From assembly GCA_029309925.1 (NCBI GenBank), contig JARKND010000001.1, positions 2,418,001 to 2,482,000 on the forward strand: a stretch of DNA of 64,000 nt, given 5' to 3'. Each line of letters opens with the position of its first letter. Positions within the stretch are counted from its first letter, which is position 1. The notes beneath the pieces are model-generated. The model did no database searches, was not told where the DNA came from, and was given only the letters and a program-made list of their open reading frames with translations. This DNA is from Fulvivirgaceae bacterium JP3-4 (GTDB lineage Bacteria > Bacteroidota > Bacteroidia > Cytophagales > Cyclobacteriaceae). Below, piece by piece: positions 33,987 through 42,645 of this stretch. The position numbers and the translations under genes are program-made.

Positions 33987-35291
33987 ATGCGTAGATCCAT
34001 TCTTTTAGTGCTTGCTGCCCTTGCACTTCTCACTCCCACTCATCCGACATTTGCTCAAAAAAAATTCATCACGCGCGAGAACGTCAGCCGTATCCTGAAA
34101 GCGCTGTCAGCGGATGACAAAATGGGACGGCCTTCGATGGAACCTGCGGTCATGGAAAAGTCGATTGTATTTATCGAAGGAGAATTTAAACGCATCGGGC
34201 TTGCGCCACTCGATGGCTTGAAATCATTCCGGCAGGAATTTACACAGGATGCAATCGCTGGCAGCACGATCGCGATCACCGCCAACAACAAAATGATAGA
34301 AAAATCTGATGTGATTGTCTATTCATCAAAGGACAACTTCCGGTGGAATTCGGCAGCGAACGTTTACCGGATCAAAAAATCAGATAATCCTGCGCAGCTC
34401 TTCAGAAGATACTCGCAGGACACAACAGATGCTATTGTGCTTATCGATACTACACACGCAAAAGCATTTAAAGCATTTCAGTCGCGGTTTGCAAAAAAAC
34501 GAATCCTCAATGCTTCAAGTAAATCTGGGACAAAAGTTTTTGTATTGTCAACCGACACACTGATCGCGGCACTGGACGTTGCCGTATCGCAGCGAAAAGA
34601 AAAACTAGTGCTGACGAACGTAGTCGGTCAGCTTAAGGCAAATGTCGCTACAAACGAATCTGTAATATTCTCGGGGCACTATGACCATCTTGGCATTTTA
34701 CCACCAACGGAAGGGGACTCAATTGCGAATGGCGCAGATGACGATGCGTCCGGTGTGACCGCAGTGATTATGCTTGCCGAACATTTTAAAAAGCAGAAAG
34801 AGCGGAGGCGCAACCTGATCTTCGTTGCTTTCACTGCCGAGGAAATCGGAGGATTTGGTGCACGCTACTTTTCATCGAATCTGAATCCGAACGACATGGT
34901 GGCTATGTTCAACATTGAAATGATCGGCAAGGTTTCGAAGTGGGGGCCCAACGCTGCGTTCATTACCGGTTTCGAACGCTCGGATTTTGGTACAATACTC
35001 CAGCAAAACCTGCAGGGGTCAGCATTTACTTTCCACCCTGATCCTTACATCGCGCAAAACCTGTTCTATCGCTCAGACAACGCGACACTGGCACGCCTGG
35101 GTGTTCCAGCGCATACCATCTCCACTGACCAGATTGACACAGACAAACTCTATCACACGGTCAACGATGAGTTCGAAAGCATAGACATCAGCAACATGAC
35201 TGAGATCATCCGGGCGATTGCACAGAGCGCATCTACAATCGTAAATGGGAATGCAAAACCAACGAGGATCGACACGTCAAAAGTAGATTGA
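33987..35291 (+). CDS. Exported M28 family metallopeptidase
   Basis: 434 residues with a signal peptide (MRRSILLVLAALALL, cleavage near TFA-Q24). The zinc ligands are visible: histidine in SGHYDHLG (about 230), aspartate in GADDDASGV, the glutamate pair in FTAEEIGGFGARY, and late ligands in the NIEMIG and HTVNDEF blocks. The layout is the aminopeptidase Y/Q type: a protease-associated-like insertion between about residues 90 and 215, then the M28 core. It should remove N-terminal amino acids in the periplasm. Monocistronic, with a promoter that abuts the start codon. Confidence 0.92.
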   Translation: MRRSILLVLAALALLTPTHPTFAQKKFITRENVSRILKALSADDKMGRPSMEPAVMEKSIVFIEGEFKRIGLAPLDGLKSFRQEFTQDAIAGSTIAITANNKMIEKSDVIVYSSKDNFRWNSAANVYRIKKSDNPAQLFRRYSQDTTDAIVLIDTTHAKAFKAFQSRFAKKRILNASSKSGTKVFVLSTDTLIAALDVAVSQRKEKLVLTNVVGQLKANVATNESVIFSGHYDHLGILPPTEGDSIANGADDDASGVTAVIMLAEHFKKQKERRRNLIFVAFTAEEIGGFGARYFSSNLNPNDMVAMFNIEMIGKVSKWGPNAAFITGFERSDFGTILQQNLQGSAFTFHPDPYIAQNLFYRSDNATLARLGVPAHTISTDQIDTDKLYHTVNDEFESIDISNMTEIIRAIAQSASTIVNGNAKPTRIDTSKVD

Positions 35292-35475
35292 CACTACTAG
35301 TTTCCGTTAATAGTGGGCGTCACTTGGATGTTCCGGCTTCTCCCCCAAGTGAAGTTATGTTTTACATTTCGTTAACAAAACAGAGTCAACTCATACCTGC
35401 AACGATCCGCTGGTGTAGTAAATAATTCCTGCAGCCAAAGCTCACGTTTAACAAATCAGTTAAACCCGGAACCTC

Positions 35476-37884
35476 ATGCTGCGCAACTACTTCATCGTTG
35501 CTCTCCGCAACATTCTTAAAGACAAGTTCTATTCGCTGATTAATGTGTTCGGCCTCATGCTAGGGATCGCCAGCTGTGTCTTCATTGCGATTTATGTAAA
35601 TGATGAATTGAGCTATGACCGGTTTAATTCAAAAGCGGATCGCACCTATCGGGTAATCGAATTTATTGAAACAGAAGGATCAGGAGAGCGTTCGTCCAGT
35701 GCGCCCTTCCCTACCGGGCCGACACTGGCTGAAGACTATCCTGCGCTTATTGAAACACAGGTGAGGTTTTTCGATTTTCAGTCACCCACACTTCTGATCA
35801 CGGAAAAAGAAAGCAAGAAGGAGTTCAACGAGCCGGGAATCCTCTTCGTTGATTCAACTTTTTTTGACGTGTTCGATTACGTGTTATTAAAAGGCAACAA
35901 GAAAACGGCATTGCATCAGCCTAACTCGGTGTTGCTGACTGAGTCTGCAGCCAAGCGTTATTTCGGAGAGCAGGATCCCATCGGCAAATTCCTGCAGATC
36001 GAAGGACAGCTGGAACTGGCCGTTACTGGTGTAATGGCAGACCCTCCAGGAAATGCGCACTTCACGTTTGACTTCCTGATTTCATTTTCAACATTGCGTA
36101 ACTTCTTTAATGGCCAGTATCCTGACACATGGTACTGGAATCCATGCTGGACTTATCTCGTCCTCAAAGAAGGAGTAACTCCGGAGGACCTCGAGCAGAA
36201 CTTCAAACCTTTCGTTCAGAAATACTTCCCCGAGTTTATCCGGAACGAGGCAAGGATTGCGTTGCAGCCACTTACGGATATCCATCTGAAGTCGGATCTT
36301 CAGTTTGAGCTCGAGGCCAACAGCAGCGAAGAAAACGTGTACGTGTTTACAATCATCGGCATTGTCATCCTCTTCATTGCGAGCATGAACTTCATGAACC
36401 TCTCCACTGCACGTTCGGCAAAACGCGCAAAGGAAGTCGGACTTCGGAAGACACTGGGAAGCGAAAGAACCCAGCTTGTCACGCAGTTTCTGATGGAATC
36501 CCTGATCATCGTGCTGGTCGCGATCTTGCTGGCAGTCGTTGTAGTGTTGTCTGCGCTTCCATTCTTCAACTCACTTGCGGAGAAAACAATCGGTTATGAC
36601 GTATTAACAAACCCGGGCATCCTGTTCACCCTTGCCGGCATTTTTGTAGTGGTTGGAATAGGATCAGGTCTTTACCCTGCGCTGGTACTCAGTTCGTACA
36701 TTCCTGTGAAAGTGTTGAAAGACGCAACTGCGAAAGGTGGTCGTGGTGCAATGTTGCGAAAGTCGCTGGTCGTGGTGCAGTTTGCCTTGTCGATAACGAT
36801 GATCATCAGCACGGTTGTAGCCATCAATCAACTCGATTACCTCAGGCAAAGCGATACCGGATTCGACCAGAACCAATTACTTTACATCTCAGCGCTGCGA
36901 ACGCCAATTACGCGCACCTACCCTGCCTTCAAAAAAGAAATGGAAGAACGTCCTGACGTGGTGAGCGTCACTGGCGTGTTCGATGTGCTCGGCTCGAAAC
37001 ACCAGGGCGACAATTTCCGATTCGAAGGAATGGATAAATCGAAATTGTTTTCCGTGATGTGGGTGAACCTGGACTTCTTCAAAACATTTGACCTTGAGAT
37101 CAAAGCCGGCCGGGAATTCAAAGAGAACATAACCACGGATGATTCACTTGCCCTTGTGGTAAACGAGTCGATGGCACGCCAGTTTGGATGGACGCCTGAG
37201 CAGGCTGTGGGCAAACCATTCCAGTATCAGCAATTCAACGGGGAGATTGTTGGGGTTGTAGAGGATTTTAATTTTGTCTCCAAACACAAGCGAATCGAGC
37301 CACTTGTTCTGCAGCTGCGCTCAAGCCCGAATCACTTTAATTTCTCACTGAAGTATGTTGCTGTCAAGCTGAAGACCTCCGACCTTCCTGCTACAGTTGC
37401 GGCAGTTGAGGAAAAATGGAAGGCACTGGCACCGGGCAGACCTTTCGATTACTTCTTCCTCGACCAGGAGCTGGATAAACTTTACAAGGATGAAGAAAAG
37501 CTTGGCAAGGTAGCCGGTATCTTCTCTGCGCTGGCCGTGATTGTTGCGTGTCTCGGCTTGTTTGCGCTCGCTTCGTTCATGACGGAAGAACGAAGAAAAG
37601 AGATTGGTATCCGAAAAGTTATGGGCGGCTCGGTAAGTGAAATTGTGCTGCTACTCTCGCGTGACTTCTCGCTGCTGGTAGGAGTTGCGTTCCTGATAGC
37701 ATGTCCCATCGCATGGTACGGGTTGCGCACATGGCTGAATAACTTTGCCTTTCATGTTCAGATCAGCTGGATCGTTTTTGTGCTGGTGGGAATGATCACC
37801 CTGATCCTTGCGCTGGTAACGATCAGCTACCGCGCACTGCAGGCTGCGTATACAAATCCGGTAAAGACTTTACGTCACGAATAA
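35476..37884 (+). CDS. MacB/FtsX-type ABC transporter permease without prefix domain
   Basis: 802 residues, same family as the permease at 7042 but starting directly at the core (MLRNYFIVALRNILKDKFYS). Two MacB-type periplasmic domains alternate with two FtsX helix bundles, marked by KRAKEVGLRKTLGSERTQL and ERRKEIGIRKVMGGSVSEI. All four usual helices per half are present. There is no ATPase or regulator gene next to it. Function unknown; such permeases are numerous in Bacteroidota genomes. It shares a strong 10-bp hairpin with the convergent TPR lipoprotein gene. Confidence 0.9.
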   Translation: MLRNYFIVALRNILKDKFYSLINVFGLMLGIASCVFIAIYVNDELSYDRFNSKADRTYRVIEFIETEGSGERSSSAPFPTGPTLAEDYPALIETQVRFFDFQSPTLLITEKESKKEFNEPGILFVDSTFFDVFDYVLLKGNKKTALHQPNSVLLTESAAKRYFGEQDPIGKFLQIEGQLELAVTGVMADPPGNAHFTFDFLISFSTLRNFFNGQYPDTWYWNPCWTYLVLKEGVTPEDLEQNFKPFVQKYFPEFIRNEARIALQPLTDIHLKSDLQFELEANSSEENVYVFTIIGIVILFIASMNFMNLSTARSAKRAKEVGLRKTLGSERTQLVTQFLMESLIIVLVAILLAVVVVLSALPFFNSLAEKTIGYDVLTNPGILFTLAGIFVVVGIGSGLYPALVLSSYIPVKVLKDATAKGGRGAMLRKSLVVVQFALSITMIISTVVAINQLDYLRQSDTGFDQNQLLYISALRTPITRTYPAFKKEMEERPDVVSVTGVFDVLGSKHQGDNFRFEGMDKSKLFSVMWVNLDFFKTFDLEIKAGREFKENITTDDSLALVVNESMARQFGWTPEQAVGKPFQYQQFNGEIVGVVEDFNFVSKHKRIEPLVLQLRSSPNHFNFSLKYVAVKLKTSDLPATVAAVEEKWKALAPGRPFDYFFLDQELDKLYKDEEKLGKVAGIFSALAVIVACLGLFALASFMTEERRKEIGIRKVMGGSVSEIVLLLSRDFSLLVGVAFLIACPIAWYGLRTWLNNFAFHVQISWIVFVLVGMITLILALVTISYRALQAAYTNPVKTLRHE

Positions 37885-37892
37885 AAATAATA

Positions 37893-37919
37893 AGCCGGAA
37901 AGTTTTGCGCTTTCCGGCT
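37893..37919. terminator. Hairpin between convergent permease and TPR genes
   Basis: AGCCGGAAAG (37893-37902) and CTTTCCGGCT (37910-37919) form a perfect 10-bp stem with a 7-base loop. On the minus strand it is followed by TTATTATTTTTAT, so it is a good terminator for the TPR gene; on the plus strand it lies 9 bases after the permease stop without a T-tract and may still stabilise the 3' end. Confidence 0.85.
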
Positions 37920-37926
37920 AAAGATC

Positions 37927-39612
37927 CTAGTGCAGCTGAGCGTGCAGGTTAAGCGCGTCTCTTAATTCGGGGCGCGACTTGTCACTTGACTTCGTCAACT
38001 CGGCAAGCTGATTGAAATAATCTTTTGCCATCGCATTGTCACCATCCTTGCGGAATGCCGTGGCTGCACCATAGATGGAGTGAAATCTGCCCGGCCGGAT
38101 TTTCAGATTTGCTGCATAAGTTTCTGCAGCTTTTTCGTAGTCACCAGTTTTCATGTACATGTCCGCAAGCAGCTCAAGGGTTGGAACAACTTCGCCCGGT
38201 GTAACAGGATGCTTTTCTGTTGCGCCTTCCATCTGCACAGCTGTCTTCATTTTTTCGATTGCCTCCTTCTTTTTTCCACTGGCAAAAAGTATCGATGCTT
38301 CTGCGGCCGTCACCTGGATCTTTGTCTGGTTTGCTTCGTAGTCTTTCTTTGCCTGTTTGAGTTTGTTTTCGCATAGCTTCAGCTGCTCAAGTTCTGCGTT
38401 GGCGGCTTTCATATCGTTAAGATTAACCGCGCCCAGAAGACGACCGAAGTGATGGATGCCTTTCTGCCACTGAAACTGCTCCCATGGAAAACTTGCAGGG
38501 CGCAGTTCGAGATTTGCTGCCTGTTTCCAGTCTTTGCGTTCGAGCGCGTATCGCACCGGAGAAGCCGCGAAGGTATAGGCGTTCACGAAAGTATTTTGCA
38601 GGAGTGAGTCGATTGTAGTCAGATAGTCCACATAAAATTTCGCTTCATTGTCCCGCGATTGCTGCAAGTAAGCATAGACGACATAATCAAGACCGTGAAG
38701 TTCCTGATCCCAGTGACCCTGCATGCCAAGCTTTTCGGTGTAGCACTTTGCAGCATCCATTGAATTCAGGTTCGACTGGATTGCTTCATCCCACAACCCG
38801 AGACGCGTGAAAATATGTGAAGGCATATGTTGCGCGTGAGCGGAGTTGGCCGCGATCGAAGCATACTTTCTCGCGGCATCGAGGGCGCGATCTGCGAGTT
38901 CGGGATAGTCGTAATTGTGAATGATGTAATGTGCAACACCAGGGTGATTGGGTTCACTTGGGAAAAGTCCGTCAAGGATCTTTCCAGCCATCATCTGGTT
39001 GGCAAAGGTCTTGTCGGCAGGATCGGCAGCGGAACGCAACGCCAGCGCATAGAAGATACTCGCTTCTTTGTCTTCAGGATATGTGTTGTAAATAACTTCA
39101 GCAGCCTTCACGAATTTGTCAACCCGCGTTTTGTGATCGAGGTTTTCCCAGTCGTCAAAGATCGCTCCCACCGCCTCAATGTATTGCGACTCACGTGTTG
39201 ACTTTGCTTCAAGTGTTCTCGCCAGTTTGATGGTCTTCGATCCTTTCGTCAGTTCTTCGGTTGTGGGTGGCGCCCAGAGCGGATGATAGTTGCTCATCGC
39301 AACACCCCAGTATGCCATCAGGCAGTTTGGGTCGCCATCAATGACTTTTGCAAACACTTTTTCAGCCTCGGCATATTCGAATGAGTGTAGCAGCGCTGTC
39401 GCGAGATTAAAGTCTGCGCGCACTTTTTCCTCACACGACAGGCCGAACTCAACCTGACCAAACTGATTGGAGCCGCAAAGCGCGATTTCGCCTCTCCTGA
39501 TGTTGATGGCTTCGAGTTCCTGCTTAATGAGACTGGCCTCTTTATTACTCTGACAGCCGAGTGCCACGATCAGTACCAGTAGCCATAGGGATTTCTGCTT
39601 GATCACTTTCAT
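37927..39612 (-). CDS. TPR lipoprotein with conserved histidines
   Basis: 561 residues. The start MKVIKQKSLWLLVLIVALGC gives a lipobox with cysteine 20. Several TPR units are visible (LATALLHSFEYAEAEKVFAK, DEAIQSNLNSMDAAK, LADMYMKTGDYEKAAETYAA). Between them lie unusual segments with histidines close together (HPGVAHYIIHNYDYPE and HAQHMPSHIFTRLGLWDE, about 223-280) that are not part of a plain TPR and could bind a metal. I do not know a characterised member. Two early cysteines (near 46 and 59) may form a disulphide. Probably monocistronic, exported to the envelope. Confidence 0.75.
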   Translation of the reverse strand: MKVIKQKSLWLLVLIVALGCQSNKEASLIKQELEAINIRRGEIALCGSNQFGQVEFGLSCEEKVRADFNLATALLHSFEYAEAEKVFAKVIDGDPNCLMAYWGVAMSNYHPLWAPPTTEELTKGSKTIKLARTLEAKSTRESQYIEAVGAIFDDWENLDHKTRVDKFVKAAEVIYNTYPEDKEASIFYALALRSAADPADKTFANQMMAGKILDGLFPSEPNHPGVAHYIIHNYDYPELADRALDAARKYASIAANSAHAQHMPSHIFTRLGLWDEAIQSNLNSMDAAKCYTEKLGMQGHWDQELHGLDYVVYAYLQQSRDNEAKFYVDYLTTIDSLLQNTFVNAYTFAASPVRYALERKDWKQAANLELRPASFPWEQFQWQKGIHHFGRLLGAVNLNDMKAANAELEQLKLCENKLKQAKKDYEANQTKIQVTAAEASILFASGKKKEAIEKMKTAVQMEGATEKHPVTPGEVVPTLELLADMYMKTGDYEKAAETYAANLKIRPGRFHSIYGAATAFRKDGDNAMAKDYFNQLAELTKSSDKSRPELRDALNLHAQLH

Positions 39613-39809
39613 GGATTTGGTGGTTTAGGGAAGGAAAGAATACAGCGTTAAAGCCGATATCAGACAGTAAGGGGAAGTTAGGGAAATTATGGATTAAATG
39701 TCAAGTCACGGCACTGAAAACGCGTGCTATCGTGGTGATTTTCAATCAGTGCGAGGCATTCTGGCATTTCAATTGCTCGATTTTTCAAGACTAACATGCA
39801 ACTCTCCCT

Positions 39810-40139
39810 ATGAAAACCTTCTACACCGTTTTGATCTGCTTCGTGCTGCTCTCATGCCAGGAAGATCTCGATCCCTCCGACTATGAATTTCGCGGGAGCT
39901 GGGATTCTCCAAAGTATGCCATTCAGATTTTCATGAACGGCTCAGCAACGCTCGATATCCGCAATCGCGGGACACTGCGTGGGTTTGTAAAAATCAGGAA
40001 TGAAAAAATGATCTTTACGAGCGAGCACGAGGATGACGCGATCGGTTACAAACGGCTCGACATCGATCAGCGCCCGACTACTGATACGAACGGAGTCACC
40101 TACATGATCCTTGAAGGACACCGCCTGGAGAAACACTAA
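39810..40139 (+). CDS. Small putative lipoprotein
   Basis: 109 residues. MKTFYTVLICFVLLSC supplies a lipobox (cysteine 16). The mature part is short and beta rich (YEFRGSWDSPKYAIQIFMNG, FVKIRNEKMIFTS). No family recognised. It ends two bases from the convergent DUF1080 gene. No clear promoter. Confidence 0.6.
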   Translation: MKTFYTVLICFVLLSCQEDLDPSDYEFRGSWDSPKYAIQIFMNGSATLDIRNRGTLRGFVKIRNEKMIFTSEHEDDAIGYKRLDIDQRPTTDTNGVTYMILEGHRLEKH

Positions 40140-40141
40140 TG

Positions 40142-40927
40142 CTATTTCGGGATGTACTTCAGTTTGATGTTGCGGAAGTCGATGGGCTGACCCTCGCTCT
40201 GCAACGCAATAAAGCCTGACTTCAGTGGCTTGCCGGGCTGCCACAGTGTTGAGTCGTATCCAATGACAACACCGCCACCCATCGTTGGATGCGTGTATTG
40301 CAATACGGTATCACCGTTGATAACATGCGTGATCAGCGAATCTTCCAGAACGATCAGTTCCGCCTTCACCCATTCATCAGCGCTATAGGTCTTTGAGCTT
40401 GAGCTCAGGCAATGTCCGTCATAAAGTTTCCCCTGGTATTCGATGTCGGTCCCCGGAGAACACATATTGCCAGTAGGCCTGGGGTTGCCATCGCCAAGTC
40501 CTGCGAGGAACTGCATCTCTACTGAAATGGGCCAGTTTTGTTCTTTCGGCATTGTGCGCGGATCCTGCGAATGAAACATCACGCCACTGTTGAGCAGCGT
40601 GTAGTCAGGTGCACCTGGCTGAAGCTTACCTGTAAACCGATATTCCAGGCTTAGGTGGAATCGTGAGAAAGGAACTTTGTAATAAAGATGTCCGAAGCGG
40701 TCATTGAAATCTCCGTAGTTGTCGTAGCGGACCTGGATGGTGTTGTCCTTCACCCGGAAAGTGTTGTCAAAGTTGTCACCGGCTTCGTAGTGGTGGATCT
40801 TTACAACCCAGTCGTTAATATCCTTGCCATTGAAAAGGTTGATCCATTCATCGCCACCTTTTTGAACGTCTTTGCAGCTTTGAAAAATAAAAATCAGAAT
40901 CAAAAAAACGGACAACTTTTGTTTCAT
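40142..40927 (-). CDS. DUF1080 (3-keto-disaccharide hydrolase-like) lipoprotein
   Basis: 261 residues with a lipobox (FIFQSC, cysteine 18). The core is the DUF1080 jelly roll: EWINLFNGKDINDWVVKI, YYKVPFSRFHLSLEYRF, a SGVMFHSQD block, PISVEMQFL and FRNIKLKYI at the end. Members of this family cleave 3-keto-glycosides or bind sugars. It is the last gene of the haloperoxidase SusCD locus. Its ATG overlaps the stop of the upstream FG-GAP gene (ATGA), so the two are translationally coupled. Confidence 0.88.
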   Translation of the reverse strand: MKQKLSVFLILIFIFQSCKDVQKGGDEWINLFNGKDINDWVVKIHHYEAGDNFDNTFRVKDNTIQVRYDNYGDFNDRFGHLYYKVPFSRFHLSLEYRFTGKLQPGAPDYTLLNSGVMFHSQDPRTMPKEQNWPISVEMQFLAGLGDGNPRPTGNMCSPGTDIEYQGKLYDGHCLSSSSKTYSADEWVKAELIVLEDSLITHVINGDTVLQYTHPTMGGGVVIGYDSTLWQPGKPLKSGFIALQSEGQPIDFRNIKLKYIPK

Positions 40928-42645
40928 TTGAGGATTGCGTTAACGTTCTGTTTTTTCCTGATGGTCTTGTTCCTGCGAATGAAGACGAATGCCACCATTA
41001 ACGCAATGATACAAATTACAACGATCAGTATTGTATTGCCTGCAGTCTGCTGCGATGGGATTTCCTGTATTACGAGAAGCTGATTCGCCTGCTGACGTTC
41101 CAGCATCTGAACCTTTCCACCCGGCCAGATCACTTTGACCGAGTTGATCATGGTAGCTGCACCGATGCCGAAGTGAGCGATCAGTGAATTTTGGGAAAGG
41201 TGGCTCGAGCCTCCGTCAATCTCACGGATCATTTTTGTGTCGCCAACTGTGACTTCGACCATTGCTCCTATGCCATTGCGGTCTGATTCGTTGCCTTCCA
41301 ATTTGATACGGATCCAGTTCCCCTGTGTTGAGTCATTGCGAAACAGATTCGTAAACGTACTAACCGGATAATCGAGAACCGCTTTCTGGTTTACGACAAG
41401 CAAATCCAGGTCGCCATCATTGTCCATATCGAACACCACAGATCCACGGCCGATGCCATAATCGTTCAGGCCCATCCGCGGAGCGATTTCTTTAAAGGTT
41501 CCCCCATTATTTTTGAAATATTGATCTGCGAGCGGCACATCGTTGGGGTTCAGATCTCCGTTGGCCACGAACAAATCGACATCCATGTCATGATCGAAAT
41601 CTGCGAAGTTGGCGCCCCAGCTGATCGACACATAATCCATGCCTTTTGCTTTCGCTTCATCAGTGAATTTCCCGTCACCGTGGTTGACCATGAAGCGATT
41701 GAAGCGGATATTGGTCACGTAGTAATCCATGAGGCCATTGTTATCATAGTCACCAATGGCGGTGCCCATCGCGTTGATCGGAAGGTCAAGACCAAGTTGC
41801 TTTGCGCGATCAACCATTTGTTCATCCGGGTATTCATTTTCCAGAAGTACATTCGGCATCGCCTTGTATCCAAAATCATTGTTGATGAACAGATCCAGGT
41901 CGTTGTCGCGATCATAATCTGTGAATGATCCGCCAAAGCCGAAGCCCTTGAACTTTATTCCATACTCCTTCGAAACTTCTTCGAAGCGCTTGCCTTCCAC
42001 GTTGCGAAGCAAATATGGAGCAGCGGTCTGGCTTGACTTTACGATATCTGAATCGTTGATATAGGTAAGCGATCCTTCATACCCCAGGAAGTAATTTCCA
42101 ACCCATGCGTCCGTGAACCCATCGAGGTCAAAATCGCCAAATGAAACTCCGGTGCTGAACGACTGAAGCGCTCGCAGCCCAAACTCGTCAGTGGCATTTC
42201 TGAAAGTGAGATTCCCGTTATTAAGGAACACAAGGTTTTCAGCGCGCGGGATCTGACGCGCACTATCACGCTCAGTGATCGTAGTTACGAAAAGGTCGAG
42301 CCAGCCGTCTTTGTTGATGTCGGCAGTAGCAACCCCTTGTGTCACAAACTTCTTCGTCTCGGTCATTCCGCTCGACTCGAAGATATTCTTGAATGTGCCG
42401 TCCTTGTTGTTCAGGTAAAGCGCATCGTCCGCCATTCCTCCTGTAAGGTAAAGATCTTCCCATCCATCATTGTTCACATCGATGACACATGCCCCGCCAC
42501 CGAACATTCCTTCATACACAACGAACTGATGCCTGATTCCCGCTGACTCTGTAACTTTAACGAATGGTGTCTGAGCATGAGAGTACCACGCACTGCATAA
42601 TGCTGTGGCTGCAAACACCAGCATGTACATGTTATTTTTTTGCAT
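40924..42645 (-). CDS. FG-GAP/VCBS repeat protein with ASPIC/UnbV domain and C-terminal membrane helix
   Basis: 573 residues from the ATG at 42643-42645, chosen because it gives a normal signal peptide (cleavage after SHA-Q). FG-GAP-like repeats with calcium-type loops recur (DVNNDGWEDLYLTGG, DINKDGWLDLFVT, DYDRDNDLDLFINNDFG and others), followed by an ASPIC/UnbV domain (NWIRIKLEGNESDRNGIGA to QLLVIQEIP). Unlike most relatives it ends with a clear membrane helix (about 540-562) and a basic tail, so it is probably membrane anchored with the propeller outside. Its start overlaps the haloperoxidase gene by 14 bases. CRTAC1-like; molecular role unknown. Confidence 0.88.
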   Translation of the reverse strand: MQKNNMYMLVFAATALCSAWYSHAQTPFVKVTESAGIRHQFVVYEGMFGGGACVIDVNNDGWEDLYLTGGMADDALYLNNKDGTFKNIFESSGMTETKKFVTQGVATADINKDGWLDLFVTTITERDSARQIPRAENLVFLNNGNLTFRNATDEFGLRALQSFSTGVSFGDFDLDGFTDAWVGNYFLGYEGSLTYINDSDIVKSSQTAAPYLLRNVEGKRFEEVSKEYGIKFKGFGFGGSFTDYDRDNDLDLFINNDFGYKAMPNVLLENEYPDEQMVDRAKQLGLDLPINAMGTAIGDYDNNGLMDYYVTNIRFNRFMVNHGDGKFTDEAKAKGMDYVSISWGANFADFDHDMDVDLFVANGDLNPNDVPLADQYFKNNGGTFKEIAPRMGLNDYGIGRGSVVFDMDNDGDLDLLVVNQKAVLDYPVSTFTNLFRNDSTQGNWIRIKLEGNESDRNGIGAMVEVTVGDTKMIREIDGGSSHLSQNSLIAHFGIGAATMINSVKVIWPGGKVQMLERQQANQLLVIQEIPSQQTAGNTILIVVICIIALMVAFVFIRRNKTIRKKQNVNAILK

